DNA of 64,000 bases from Pedobacter deserti (GTDB lineage: Bacteria > Bacteroidota > Bacteroidia > Sphingobacteriales > Sphingobacteriaceae), in the NCBI RefSeq assembly GCF_024436415.1, contig NZ_JAFMZQ010000002.1, positions 62,001 through 126,000 of the forward strand. Direction: 5' to 3'. Positions 44,516-53,692 of the stretch are shown here, piece after piece. The notes under the pieces were generated by a model. The model made no database searches. It saw nothing but the letters and a program-made list of their open reading frames with translations, and was not told the origin of the DNA. Numbering within the stretch: the first letter of the stretch is position 1; every line of letters starts with the position of its first letter. The position numbers and the translations under genes were made by a program.

Positions 44516-45328
44516 ATGAAAAGAGTATTTGCGCTGTTTGCTTTTACATTTGCAGTCCTCCAGCTTTCGGCCGCTACTGTCGATACGGTAGTCACACGAA
44601 GTGTGTCTATGAAAAAAGATATTAAGGCCGTTGTCATAAAGCCCGATTCTTACGGCTCGGGGAAGTCGTATCCAACAGTTTATCTCTTACACGGTGCAGG
44701 TGATAAATTCTCTGGTTGGGTGAATAAGGTTCCGCGAATAAAGAAGTATGCGGATGATTTTGATCTGATCATCGTTTGCCCCGATGGCAATGTTACCAGC
44801 TGGTATTTTGATAGTCCGGTTGACCCCACGTGGAAATATGAGACTTACGTTTCGACAGAGCTGGTTAACTGGATAGACAACAAATACAACACCATTAAAA
44901 ATCGGAGCGGCAGGGCGATCACTGGTTTAAGTATGGGCGGACACGGTGCGCTTTATTTGTCAATAAGGCATCAGGATGTGTTTGGCGCCGCCGGTAGCAT
45001 GAGTGGTGGCGTAGATATCCGGCCGTTTCCGATGAACTGGGACATTGCAAAACGACTTGGGCCTAAAAGTCAGTATCCTCAGCGTTGGGAGGAGAACACA
45101 GTGGTGAACTTGCTCCATCTGCTGGAACCTAACAAACTATCGTTGATCATTGACTGCGGCCGCGACGACTTTTTTTATGAGGTCAACATACAATTGCACG
45201 AGCGATTGGCCTACCTCAACATACCTCACGATTTTACCATACGCCCCGGTGCACATAACTGGGAGTACTGGACAAATGCGGTAGGATACCAACTGATGTA
45301 TTTCAATAATTTTTTCGGCAGAAAGTAG
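44516..45328 (+). CDS. Secreted esterase (putative esterase/EstD type)
   Basis: A 270-residue secreted alpha/beta hydrolase of the PF00756 type. The signal peptide ends near LQLSAA. The nucleophile Ser lies in GLSMGGHGALYLS, an acidic residue in IDCGRDDFFYEVN and the His in RPGAHNWEYW. VYLLHGAGDKFSGW is the usual N-terminal strand-loop. It probably hydrolyses a carboxylester on a carbohydrate or small metabolite. A longer frame from 44444 overlaps the ROK gene; the ATG at 44516, one base after the ROK stop, begins a normal signal peptide. Confidence 0.87.
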   Translation: MKRVFALFAFTFAVLQLSAATVDTVVTRSVSMKKDIKAVVIKPDSYGSGKSYPTVYLLHGAGDKFSGWVNKVPRIKKYADDFDLIIVCPDGNVTSWYFDSPVDPTWKYETYVSTELVNWIDNKYNTIKNRSGRAITGLSMGGHGALYLSIRHQDVFGAAGSMSGGVDIRPFPMNWDIAKRLGPKSQYPQRWEENTVVNLLHLLEPNKLSLIIDCGRDDFFYEVNIQLHERLAYLNIPHDFTIRPGAHNWEYWTNAVGYQLMYFNNFFGRK

Positions 45329-45332
45329 ACGC

Positions 45333-45581
45333 TCAGGCGTGGCCGATCACCAGTTCGTCGTGCATTAAAATGCATTCTTTTATGGCGTCTAGCAATGGGA
45401 GATCTATCCGGCAATCCAGGCTCTGCCGGCAATAATTATCATCTTCATGATCAATTTCAATCGTGGCCATACGCTCGTGGTGGTCGTTATAGATCTGAAA
45501 TTTTTCCTCACTTAACGCTCGTATGTTGAAGATGTGTCCGTAGCCGGATGAATCCGCCACCTGTATTTTGAACTGTTCCAT
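45333..45581 (-). CDS. Hypothetical small acidic protein
   Basis: An 82-residue cytoplasmic-looking protein (MEQFKIQVADSSGYGHIFNIR) that is rich in Asp and His near residues 33-50. I do not recognise the family. It is convergent with the esterase gene, four bases away, and has an AT-rich upstream region. The composition and clean start support a real gene, but no function can be given. Confidence 0.6.
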   Translation of the reverse strand: MEQFKIQVADSSGYGHIFNIRALSEEKFQIYNDHHERMATIEIDHEDDNYCRQSLDCRIDLPLLDAIKECILMHDELVIGHA

Positions 45582-45696
45582 AGTTTTAGGGTTGATTATT
45601 TTTTAACAATCTGTATTTCAGAATGTTCTTGCTATTTTCAGTTTTTTATGACAACATATTTTTTCCTATATTAGGCCAAACTAAAATGTCATAACG

Positions 45697-46209
45697 ATGA
45701 AAAAAACCATTGTATTATCCTTTATTGCGGCCTTTTTTACGCTGAGCGTGTCGGCTCAACAGGACAAGAGTAAAAGGCCAAGTCCCCCTGCTGTCGCAAA
45801 AGAAACCACAGCTTCAGGTCTTACAATTATGATTGATTACAGTCAGCCTTCCCTGAAAGGACGTGCTATTGGTACAGAGCTTGCGCCCTACGGCAAAGTA
45901 TGGCGGGCCGGTGCAAACGAGGCGACGATTTTTGAGATCAGCAAAAACGCGAAGGTGGAAGGAAAAGCACTTCCGGCCGGCAAGTACGCACTGCATGCAA
46001 TTCCGGGAGAAAAGGAATGGGTATTTATATTTAACAAGAAATGGCAAAAGCCAGGTACAGAGTATAACGAGGCAGAGAATGCCCTTCAGGTAAGCGTGAG
46101 ACCTGAAAAATCTTCTGCGGCTACCGAGAAGATGACATTTACTATAAGCAAAGCGGGAAAAGTTACGTTGCTTTGGGGCAACCTTGCCGTGCCTTTTAAC
46201 GTAAAGTAA
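45697..46209 (+). CDS. Secreted DUF2911 protein
   Basis: A 170-residue protein with a signal peptide ending LSVSAQ. The DUF2911 pattern is clear: DYSQPSLKGRAIG, GKVWRAGANEATIFEISKNAKVEGKALPAGKYALHAIPGEKEWVFIFNKKW. These proteins are common in Bacteroidota and are exported, but their role is not known. It appears to be a single-gene transcript, closed by the hairpin at 46229-46257. Confidence 0.9.
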   Translation: MKKTIVLSFIAAFFTLSVSAQQDKSKRPSPPAVAKETTASGLTIMIDYSQPSLKGRAIGTELAPYGKVWRAGANEATIFEISKNAKVEGKALPAGKYALHAIPGEKEWVFIFNKKWQKPGTEYNEAENALQVSVRPEKSSAATEKMTFTISKAGKVTLLWGNLAVPFNVK

Positions 46210-46228
46210 TTTAGACAGCATTATTGAG

Positions 46229-46257
46229 AGGGCGCTGGCAGAAACCGGCGCCTTTTC
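46229..46257 (+). terminator. Intrinsic terminator after the DUF2911 gene
   Basis: GC-rich stem (GGCGCTGG at 46231-46238 with CCGGCGCC, one G-U pair) followed by TTTTC. Confidence 0.75.
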
Positions 46258-46336
46258 TATTGTGCCAGGTGTATTTAAAATCTTTCTAAATAATTCTTAA
46301 TTACAGCATAATGACAGTCAAAAGGCATTCCCTTGT

Positions 46337-46344
46337 TACTTTTG
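46337..46344 (+). promoter_or_regulatory. Candidate -7 box for the heme operon
   Basis: TACTTTTG matches TAnnTTTG and lies 30 bases before the hemA start. No TTTG occurs at 19-21 bases upstream, so the -33 element would be weak or activator-dependent. Confidence 0.4.
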
Positions 46345-46374
46345 TTACGCTAAAAATAAACAGAGTCTTACATT

Positions 46375-47604
46375 TTGGAATATTTAAAGATTATTGCTTT
46401 TACGCATAAGCAGATTGACCTTAAATCGCTGGGAAAGCTGGTAATATGTGAGCAGACGCTGGATGACCGGTTGCGAAATATTCAATCTGAACTTGCAATT
46501 AAAGAGATATTCTATGTAGGTACTTGTAATCGGGTGGAGTTTATTTTTACTTCTTCGGAAGTGATTGATCAGAACTTTATCCGCCGATTTCTAACGGTGC
46601 TGGATATGGGCCTGCCTGATGCTTATATGGATCAGTTCGTCAAAAATGTGTCCGTTTACGAGCAGGCGGAAGCCTTTAATCATCTGTTAAGGACTTCCTG
46701 CTCCCTGGAAAGTCTTGTGGTGGGTGAAAAAGAGATTTTAGCACAAGTGCGTAAAGCTTATGAGGCATGTCGGGTGGCTGGTTTTACGGGTGATTACATG
46801 CGGATGATCATGAATCGCGTGGTTAAAACAGCTAAAGAGGTATACACACATACAAATATTTCTAAAAACCCGGTTTCTATCGTATCTCTGGCCTACCGTA
46901 AACTGCGCGATCTGAAGATGTGTTCCAGTGATGTCCGCTTGCTGATCATAGGCGCCGGAGAAACCAATCGTAACCTGGCGCAATATCTTAAAAAGCATAA
47001 GTATACCAATTTTGCCATATTCAACAGGAGTTTGGCCAATGCCGAAGGCCTCGCTAAGGAGTTGAACGGAACAGCTTATCCGCTTACTGCGCTTGAAAGC
47101 TATGACAAAGGTTTTGATGTGATCATTACCTGCACGGGTTCAACTGAACCCATTATTACGAGATCGATATACGAGAAATTGCTTAATGGCGAGAGTGGAA
47201 AGAAAATCATTGTAGATCTTGCGGTACCAAACGACACGGCTCCGGATGTGGTTGCTGCTTTCCCAATTCATTATATTGAGGTCGAGTCTCTGAAAGAAGT
47301 TGCCCGTAAGAACATACAGGAACGCTATGCAGAACTTGTAAACGCAGAGCATATTATTGAAGAGAATATTAAGGATTTTGAACTTGTGCTTCGTCAGCGC
47401 AAAATTGAAATTGCGATGAGTGGTGTGCCAAAGAAGATCAAGGAGATCAGGCAAACTGCCATTAACGGTGTCTTTGCCGATGAGATCAACGGATTAGATG
47501 AAAACTCCAGACTGATACTAGAGCGTGTGGTCAACTACATGGAGAAAAAGTATATCAGCGTTCCTATGGTTATGGCAAAAGAGATATTGGTTAAGAATAG
47601 CTAA
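46375..47604 (+). CDS. hemA: Glutamyl-tRNA reductase
   Basis: A 409-residue enzyme that reduces glutamyl-tRNA to glutamate-1-semialdehyde, the first committed step of C5 heme synthesis. The catalytic Cys is C51 in VGTCNRVEF. TSCSLESLVVGEKEIL and the NADPH domain LLIIGAGETNRNLAQYL are present. The start codon is TTG: MEYLKIIAFTHKQIDL aligns with the normal N-terminus and no ATG is near. It opens the operon hemA-hemCD-hemB-hemL-kinase-regulator-TPR-hemE-hemJ. Confidence 0.95.
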   Translation: MEYLKIIAFTHKQIDLKSLGKLVICEQTLDDRLRNIQSELAIKEIFYVGTCNRVEFIFTSSEVIDQNFIRRFLTVLDMGLPDAYMDQFVKNVSVYEQAEAFNHLLRTSCSLESLVVGEKEILAQVRKAYEACRVAGFTGDYMRMIMNRVVKTAKEVYTHTNISKNPVSIVSLAYRKLRDLKMCSSDVRLLIIGAGETNRNLAQYLKKHKYTNFAIFNRSLANAEGLAKELNGTAYPLTALESYDKGFDVIITCTGSTEPIITRSIYEKLLNGESGKKIIVDLAVPNDTAPDVVAAFPIHYIEVESLKEVARKNIQERYAELVNAEHIIEENIKDFELVLRQRKIEIAMSGVPKKIKEIRQTAINGVFADEINGLDENSRLILERVVNYMEKKYISVPMVMAKEILVKNS

Positions 47605-47628
47605 ATTACACCAAAATTAGCATCCAAC

Positions 47629-49206
47629 GTGAAAACATTAATTATCGGTACGAGAGGTAGCGAACTTGCCCTATGGCAGGCAAACTTCATAAAAGATAAA
47701 CTGGCGGAGATCGGCGCGCCGGCAGAGATCAAGATCATTAAAACGCAAGGCGATAAGATATTAAATCTCAGGCTCGATAAGCTGGAAGGGAAGGGATTCT
47801 TTACTAAGGAACTTGAAGAAGAGCTTCTTGCCGGAACCATAGATCTCGCTGTGCATTCTCATAAGGATTTACCCACAGTGCATCCGGCCGGTCTGATCAT
47901 TGCTGCTGTTCCGGAGCGTGAAGACCCTGCTGAACTTCTTCTTATTCTTAAGGACTGCGTTGATGTTACACAGAAATTGTCGCTAAAAACAGGGGCTATG
48001 GTAGGTACCTCCTCCAACCGCCGCAAAGCGCAGTTACTGGCATTGCGTCCGGATCTGAACATTGAGGACTTAAGAGGCAATGTGCCTACCAGGATCGGAA
48101 AGCTTCGCGATGAAGATTACGACGCCATCATGCTTGCCAGAGCTGGTGTAAAGCGTTTAAATATAGATCTGTCGGAATTTCATGTTGAAGTTCTGGATAC
48201 TGCCGAACTTGTTCCTGCGCCTGCACAAGGTGCATTGGCTATTCAGATCAGGGAAAATGACCATGAGTTGTACAATGTACTGCAGCAGTTGCATCATCAG
48301 GAGACTGCCGATGAAATTGGTCTTGAGCGAAAAGTACTTAACTTATTTGAAGGCGGATGCCACATGCCGCTCGGCTGCTTTTGTAAGAGGGAAGCCGGTG
48401 AGTATGAGGTATGGGTATCTAAGGCAGAAAGCGCCGAACACTTCCCTGACCGGTTGTTCTTTCGCGTAAATAGCTTGGAAGGACTGGCTGAACGCATATT
48501 GTCAAAATATTCAGTTGAACGAAGAAAGCCTTCCAAAGTATTTATTTCCAGAGAAATAGGAGAGAATAATTATTTTAGAAGAGCCGTGGAAAAGCACGGG
48601 ATCGAAATCGAAGGAAGGTCTTTGATCAGGACCTTTCCAATCGTAAATGTGCTTGATCCTTTTTATCTGAAAAACATTGACTGGATATTCTTTAGCAGTA
48701 GAAATGCGGTATCCTATTTCTTTAACTTAAAACCGTTGCTGTCCAAAAAAGTACAGTTTGGTGTGGTCGGCCGGGGTTCGGAGGACGAATTGCGTAGACA
48801 TGGCCATACCGCCGGTTTTGTGGGGGTTGGGGGCGACATCGATGAGATAGCTCGTGATTTCGCGAAACTGGCCGAAAATAAAACAATCCTGTTTCCACGT
48901 GCACAGGATTCCCTGTTAAGTATACAAAGTCAGCTAAAGGCAAATACGAAGGTGGTTGATCTGCCGATATATGAAACGGTCGTAGAAGAAGATATAGACC
49001 CGACCTCTGCCGAGGTGCTCATTTTTACCAGTCCGAGTAACGTAGACGCTTATTTCGCGGATAATCTGCTGGACCCGGGACAGAAGGTGATTGCTATCGG
49101 TAATTCTACGGGCCGGAAACTGGAAGAAATGGGCGTGCGCTATGTGCTGCCATTCGCTCCCGATGAAATTGGCTTGGCCGAGGCGGTGTTCGGCATTGAA
49201 ATTTAA
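47629..49206 (+). CDS. hemC: Porphobilinogen deaminase fused to uroporphyrinogen-III synthase
   Basis: A 525-residue bifunctional protein. Residues about 1-300 are HemC: GTRGSELALWQA, AVHSHKDLPT, GTSSNRRKAQLLALRPDL, and C244 in EGGCHMPLGC for the dipyrromethane cofactor. Residues about 305-525 look like HemD: KVFISREIGENNYFRRAVEKHG, WIFFSSRNAVSYFF and VLIFTSPSNVDAYF. The fusion would hand hydroxymethylbilane directly to the cyclising domain. Start is GTG, 24 bases after hemA. HemB follows after 11 bases. Confidence 0.94.
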   Translation: MKTLIIGTRGSELALWQANFIKDKLAEIGAPAEIKIIKTQGDKILNLRLDKLEGKGFFTKELEEELLAGTIDLAVHSHKDLPTVHPAGLIIAAVPEREDPAELLLILKDCVDVTQKLSLKTGAMVGTSSNRRKAQLLALRPDLNIEDLRGNVPTRIGKLRDEDYDAIMLARAGVKRLNIDLSEFHVEVLDTAELVPAPAQGALAIQIRENDHELYNVLQQLHHQETADEIGLERKVLNLFEGGCHMPLGCFCKREAGEYEVWVSKAESAEHFPDRLFFRVNSLEGLAERILSKYSVERRKPSKVFISREIGENNYFRRAVEKHGIEIEGRSLIRTFPIVNVLDPFYLKNIDWIFFSSRNAVSYFFNLKPLLSKKVQFGVVGRGSEDELRRHGHTAGFVGVGGDIDEIARDFAKLAENKTILFPRAQDSLLSIQSQLKANTKVVDLPIYETVVEEDIDPTSAEVLIFTSPSNVDAYFADNLLDPGQKVIAIGNSTGRKLEEMGVRYVLPFAPDEIGLAEAVFGIEI

Positions 49207-49217
49207 TAAATCAAGTT

Positions 49218-50183
49218 ATGCAACGTCCGAGAAGATTGAGAAAGAACCCTGTTGTGAGGGAGATGGTTGCGGAAACCAGAGTCTCTAAGGATATGTTTAT
49301 CTATCCTTACTTTGTAGTTCCGGGTAAAGATGTGGTTAGGGAAATAGGCGCGATGCCAGGGGTGAGTCATTTTTCTGAAGACACTTTAATCCGCGATGTA
49401 GAAAAAGGCCTGAAACTGGGCATCAATAAAATTATGCTGTTTGGCGTTGGCGATGAAAAAAGTGCCGATGCACACTCGGCTTATCACGACGACTCGCTGG
49501 TGCCTTCTGCAGTCAGAGCACTGAAAACTCAATTTGGGGAAGACTTGTATGTGGTGACCGACGTATGTGTTTGCTCGTATACCACACATGGCCATTGCGG
49601 TATTCTGGAAAATGACTACGTACAGAATGACGCGACGGTAGAAGTTATCGCAAAGATGGCTTTAACCCATGCTCAGGCAGGGGCAGATATGCTGGCGCCG
49701 TCAGACATGATGGATGGCAGGGTCGCTGCCATGAGAAGTGTGCTGGATGGCGAAGGCTACGTAAACACCGCAATTATGTCTCATGCAACTAAGTTTGCTT
49801 CCGCATATTACGGCCCGTTCCGGGAGGCGGCCGATTGTGCACCTGGAAAGGGTGATCGCAAGGCTTATCAGATGGACTTCAGAAATGGTCAGGAGGCGGT
49901 TAGAGAGGCCATGCTGGATGAGAGCGAGGGTGCAGATGTACTTATGGTGAAACCTGCACTGGCATATCTTGATGTAATCCATAATCTTAAACAGCACACC
50001 GATCTGCCTATTGCATGTTATAATGTGTCGGGCGAATATGCAATGGTTAAAGCAGCTGCCGAGAAGGGCTGGATAGATGAGCAAAAGGTAGTAATGGAGA
50101 CAATGCACGCCTTTGCGAGAGCTGGGGCAAGTATAATTACCACCTATCATATAAGGGATATTTTAGAGAAGAACTGGATGTAA
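49218..50183 (+). CDS. hemB: Delta-aminolevulinic acid dehydratase
   Basis: A 321-residue porphobilinogen synthase. The Schiff-base lysines are K192 in SHATKFASAYYGPFR and K245 in VLMVKPALAYLD. The Cys-rich metal site DVCVCSYTTHGHCG indicates a zinc enzyme. It condenses two 5-aminolevulinate molecules. Located between hemCD and hemL with short gaps; hemL starts one base after its stop. Confidence 0.96.
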   Translation: MQRPRRLRKNPVVREMVAETRVSKDMFIYPYFVVPGKDVVREIGAMPGVSHFSEDTLIRDVEKGLKLGINKIMLFGVGDEKSADAHSAYHDDSLVPSAVRALKTQFGEDLYVVTDVCVCSYTTHGHCGILENDYVQNDATVEVIAKMALTHAQAGADMLAPSDMMDGRVAAMRSVLDGEGYVNTAIMSHATKFASAYYGPFREAADCAPGKGDRKAYQMDFRNGQEAVREAMLDESEGADVLMVKPALAYLDVIHNLKQHTDLPIACYNVSGEYAMVKAAAEKGWIDEQKVVMETMHAFARAGASIITTYHIRDILEKNWM

Positions 50184-50184
50184 T

Positions 50185-51558
50185 ATGTTGGAGTCATTAA
50201 AAAAAATCTTTTCAGGGAATGAGGGAGACGTACCAGTAAATACTGGATCTAAGCCCGATATCTCACGTGAAAAATCGGCCGAGCTGTACGAGAGAGCAAA
50301 AAAATACTTTCCGGGTGGGGTAAATTCTCCTGTAAGAGCCTTTAAATCGGTGTATGGAACACCTTTGTTCATCCAGAAAGGTGACGGTTGTTACGTATGG
50401 GATGCCGATGGAAATCAATTCATAGATTTTTGCGGAAGCTGGGGGCCGCTTATCCTTGGACACAACCATTCGAAAGTCCGGGAAAAGGTAACGGAGGTCA
50501 TGCAGAATGGGATGAGTTTCGGCGCCCCGACGGTACTGGAGAATGAGCTGGCAGAGCTGATCATAAAAAACAACCGCTTCGTCGAAAAGATCCGGTTTAC
50601 GAGTTCAGGCACTGAGGCAGTAATGTCTGCCATCAGATTGGCCCGCGGCTATACCGGCCGCGACAAGATCATTAAGTTCGAGGGTTGCTATCATGGACAC
50701 AGCGATTCCCTGCTTGTGAAGGCAGGATCCGGATTGGTGACTTTCGGAGAGACTTCGTCAGCCGGGGTGCCGAGATCATTTGCGGAAGAAACCGTGGTAA
50801 TTCCCTTAAATGATGTCGCTGCACTGGAGCAGGCGTTCATGCAATTCAAGGATCAGGTGGCAGCGGTAATTATTGAAGGTATTCCGGCCAACAACGGCTT
50901 GCTGATGCAAACCGAAGAATATATGAAATCGCTTGAACAAATATGTCGGGATAACCAGGCGTTGCTGATCCTCGACGAGGTGATCACAGGTTTCAGACTG
51001 GGGTTTGAAGGCGCTGCCGGTTATTACGGGATAAAACCTGACATTGTTACCTATGGTAAAATAATCGGTGGTGGTCTACCAGTAGGTATGTACGGTGCTT
51101 CATCAGAAATTATGAGCCATATATCGCCCGACGGTGGCGTGTATCAGGCAGGCACCTTGTCTGGGAACCCGGTGGCTATGGCAGCGGGAATAGCTCAACT
51201 CACCGAACTGCTGCGTTCTGGTTTTTATAAAGAGCTGAATAACAAGGCTGGCGAATTTGCTGCGAGTATCCAGCGGTTTGCAACGGCGCGGAACTATAAA
51301 TTAAAGGTGTTTAGTGTTGGCTCTATTTTCTGGTTTGCATTTACAGACAAAGACCAGATACGTTGTGCGGAAGATATTGACCCGCAAAGCATGGAAAAAT
51401 TTAAACACCTGCACCGGGAACTCTTGAATCGCGGTATTTACATCGGACCTTCAGGTTACGAGGTTGGTTTTGTTTCGGCTGCCCATACCAAAATTGAGCT
51501 GGAGAAAGCGAAGCGTGCGATTTTTGATAGTCTGGATATCGTGTTTCGAAATAAGTAA
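50185..51558 (+). CDS. hemL: Glutamate-1-semialdehyde 2,1-aminomutase
   Basis: A 457-residue PLP enzyme that makes 5-aminolevulinate. K292 in VTYGKIIGGGLPVG binds PLP; FPGGVNSPVRAF and FEGCYHGHSDSLLVKAGSG are family signatures. Compared with the usual 427-432 residues it has an extra N-terminal stretch of about 26 (LKKIFSGNEGDVPVNTGSKP), without signal-peptide character. No internal Met would give the usual start, so the extension appears genuine. Confidence 0.95.
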   Translation: MLESLKKIFSGNEGDVPVNTGSKPDISREKSAELYERAKKYFPGGVNSPVRAFKSVYGTPLFIQKGDGCYVWDADGNQFIDFCGSWGPLILGHNHSKVREKVTEVMQNGMSFGAPTVLENELAELIIKNNRFVEKIRFTSSGTEAVMSAIRLARGYTGRDKIIKFEGCYHGHSDSLLVKAGSGLVTFGETSSAGVPRSFAEETVVIPLNDVAALEQAFMQFKDQVAAVIIEGIPANNGLLMQTEEYMKSLEQICRDNQALLILDEVITGFRLGFEGAAGYYGIKPDIVTYGKIIGGGLPVGMYGASSEIMSHISPDGGVYQAGTLSGNPVAMAAGIAQLTELLRSGFYKELNNKAGEFAASIQRFATARNYKLKVFSVGSIFWFAFTDKDQIRCAEDIDPQSMEKFKHLHRELLNRGIYIGPSGYEVGFVSAAHTKIELEKAKRAIFDSLDIVFRNK

Positions 51559-51593
51559 TTTATTATATATATTTATACGGAAATTACCCTGCT

Positions 51594-52460
51594 TTGAAGA
51601 AATCTATTATCATCTTCTATCTTTTGCTGCTCTATTCCCTTGTACAACTGATTTCCTGGGGTGCGATGGTAGTGCGGCTTGAGCGGTCGAGGATGGCTAT
51701 GGTGATGGGCGAAGGCTCGGTTTTCCTGTTCCTGCTTTGTGTGGGCGCTTATTTTCTTCATCGTGCCATCAAAAAAGAGGATCGCCTGAGGGAACAGCAG
51801 CAGAATTTTCTTTTGTCGGTCACGCATGAGCTTAAATCGCCGCTGGCGGCGATCAAGCTGTCCCTGCAAACAATTATTAAACGCGATTTAGACCGGCCCA
51901 GGCAAGTTTCCCTGCTCAATAATTCATTGAAAGATATTGAGCGGTTGGACGACCTTGTTGAAAACATGTTACTAGCCACCAAGATTGAGAACCGATCCTA
52001 TTCTTTTCCTAAAGAAGAGTTCGATTTTTCGGAATTGGTTACAAAAATCACCGACCGTTTACAGATTCATTCCTGTGGATGCGAGCAGGTTATTAAACAG
52101 AAAATAAAACCCGGAGTCAAGTTAGTCGGAGACCAGTTTGCCCTGGCTTCCGTCGTCACTAATCTGGTAGAGAATGCAGTTAAATATTCAGGGCCTTGTG
52201 CGGAGGTTGGGGTAGAATTAACAATGAGAGACGGACATCCGTTTATGAGTGTGTCTGACAGGGGGCCGGGCGTACCTGACGCAGAAAAGATGCTGATTTT
52301 CGACAAATTTTACCGCGTTGGTGACGAAAATGTCAGAAAATCTAAGGGTACAGGTTTGGGCCTGTTTATTGTTAAAGAAGTTTTACAGAACCACGGTGCC
52401 GACATTAGCGTAAAGGACAATACGCCGCAGGGTGCCATTTTTGAAATTATATTTAATTGA
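51594..52460 (+). CDS. Small membrane sensor histidine kinase
   Basis: A 288-residue HPK-type kinase. Two helices (about 4-24 and 40-60) enclose only about 15 periplasmic residues, so there is no sensor domain of note; this is the layout of intramembrane-sensing kinases. H78 in SVTHELKSPLAAIKLS is the phosphorylation site. The N box is LVENAVKYS, the G1 box SDRGPGVPD, and the G2 box KGTGLGLFIVKE. Start is TTG, 36 bases after hemL. The regulator follows after one base. Confidence 0.9.
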   Translation: MKKSIIIFYLLLLYSLVQLISWGAMVVRLERSRMAMVMGEGSVFLFLLCVGAYFLHRAIKKEDRLREQQQNFLLSVTHELKSPLAAIKLSLQTIIKRDLDRPRQVSLLNNSLKDIERLDDLVENMLLATKIENRSYSFPKEEFDFSELVTKITDRLQIHSCGCEQVIKQKIKPGVKLVGDQFALASVVTNLVENAVKYSGPCAEVGVELTMRDGHPFMSVSDRGPGVPDAEKMLIFDKFYRVGDENVRKSKGTGLGLFIVKEVLQNHGADISVKDNTPQGAIFEIIFN

Positions 52461-52461
52461 T

Positions 52462-53166
52462 ATGTCACAGAAATTAAGAATACTGCTGGTCGAGGATGAA
52501 GACCACTTACTGGATGCCATAAAGCTCAATCTCGAACTGGAGGGGTACAAGGTCCATGCTGTAAAAGATGGTAAAACTGCTTTAAAAGTTTTCAAAGAGG
52601 AGCGGTTCAATCTGATCGTTCTGGACGTCATGCTTCCGGAAATGGATGGTTTTCAGGTCTGCGAAACGATCCGCCTGGAGAATACAGAGGTTCCAATCCT
52701 GTTTCTTACCGCTAAAAATACCAGTGAAGACCGCGTAATGGGTTTGAAAAAGGGTGCGGACGACTATCTTGTTAAGCCGTTTAACCTGGAGGAGCTGATC
52801 TTGCGGGTAGGTATTCTGGTGAAACGCAGTATGAAAGCAGACGACCTGAAAGAGCTGAATTCTTATAAAATAGGTGATAAGACCATATATTTTAATTCTT
52901 TTGAGCTTAAACATGATGACGGTACCATCGTTCCCCTTACCAAGAAGGAAACCATGCTGCTGAAACTGCTCATCGAGCGCAAAAACGAGGCTGTTTCCCG
53001 CGAACAGATCTTGGAAACGGTCTGGAATTATGATGTTTACCCATCAACGCGCACTATCGACAACTTCATTCTTACCTTCAGAAAGTACTTCGAGCCGGAT
53101 CAAAAAAATCCGGTATACTTCCATTCGATCAGGGGTGTAGGTTATAAATTTACCGATACGCATTAA
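52462..53166 (+). CDS. OmpR/PhoB-family response regulator
   Basis: A 234-residue response regulator. Receiver residues about 4-120 have E12/D13-type acidic pair in LLVEDEDHL, phosphoacceptor D55 in VLDVMLPEMDG and the Lys in YLVKPFNLEE. Residues about 135-234 form a winged-helix DNA-binding domain (LTKKETMLLKLLIERKNEAVSREQIL, then STRTIDNFILTFRKYF and IRGVGYKF). An upstream start at 52432 would overlap the kinase and is not preferred. It overlaps the TPR gene by one base (TAATG). The partner is clearly the preceding kinase; targets are unknown. Confidence 0.93.
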   Translation: MSQKLRILLVEDEDHLLDAIKLNLELEGYKVHAVKDGKTALKVFKEERFNLIVLDVMLPEMDGFQVCETIRLENTEVPILFLTAKNTSEDRVMGLKKGADDYLVKPFNLEELILRVGILVKRSMKADDLKELNSYKIGDKTIYFNSFELKHDDGTIVPLTKKETMLLKLLIERKNEAVSREQILETVWNYDVYPSTRTIDNFILTFRKYFEPDQKNPVYFHSIRGVGYKFTDTH

Positions 53167-53681
53167 TGTACAATAATACAGGCAGGTATGCCATAATGGC
53201 ACTTCTGATCAGTGTCGCTGTGGTATGTTTTTTTATGGAGCAGATGCAGCTTGCCGCGCTGGCCGGACTGTTCTTGTGTTATGTGATCTGGAGTCACTTC
53301 AAACACAGTTCCGTAGTAATGGCTGCACGATTTTATCAGAATGGTGACTATGAGCGTGCTGCCAGGTTGCTGGATGAAGTACCTAATCCTGACCGTTTGG
53401 CCAAAAGCAGGAGGGGATATTACGAATTTATGCGTGGTAATATTGCCTTAAAGAAAGAACTTTACGACGACGCGGAGTATCATTTCCAGGTAGCCAGCCG
53501 TTTTCCCATGGGGGGAAGAAATGATAAAGCCTTCGTCCTGATCCATCTGGCCAACCTTTCCCTGCGCAAGCTAGACAGAGATAAAACCAGAGCATATCTG
53601 GCCAAGGCCAGGGAGATGGTGAGTACACCTAAGGCAAAAGAACTAATAGATAAATTGGAACGAGAATTAAATCGCTTATAA
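53166..53681 (+). CDS. Membrane-anchored TPR protein
   Basis: A 171-residue protein with two adjacent N-terminal hydrophobic helices (about 8-24 and 28-44). A cytoplasmic region of tetratricopeptide-like helices follows (FYQNGDYERAARLLDEVP, GNIALKKELYDDAEYHFQVASRF, then a third). Its ATG shares one base with the regulator stop, so translation is coupled. HemE follows 11 bases later. The context suggests an accessory to the two-component pair or a scaffold for heme enzymes at the membrane, but this is guesswork. Confidence 0.75.
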   Translation: MYNNTGRYAIMALLISVAVVCFFMEQMQLAALAGLFLCYVIWSHFKHSSVVMAARFYQNGDYERAARLLDEVPNPDRLAKSRRGYYEFMRGNIALKKELYDDAEYHFQVASRFPMGGRNDKAFVLIHLANLSLRKLDRDKTRAYLAKAREMVSTPKAKELIDKLERELNRL

Positions 53682-53692
53682 TAACAACACAG

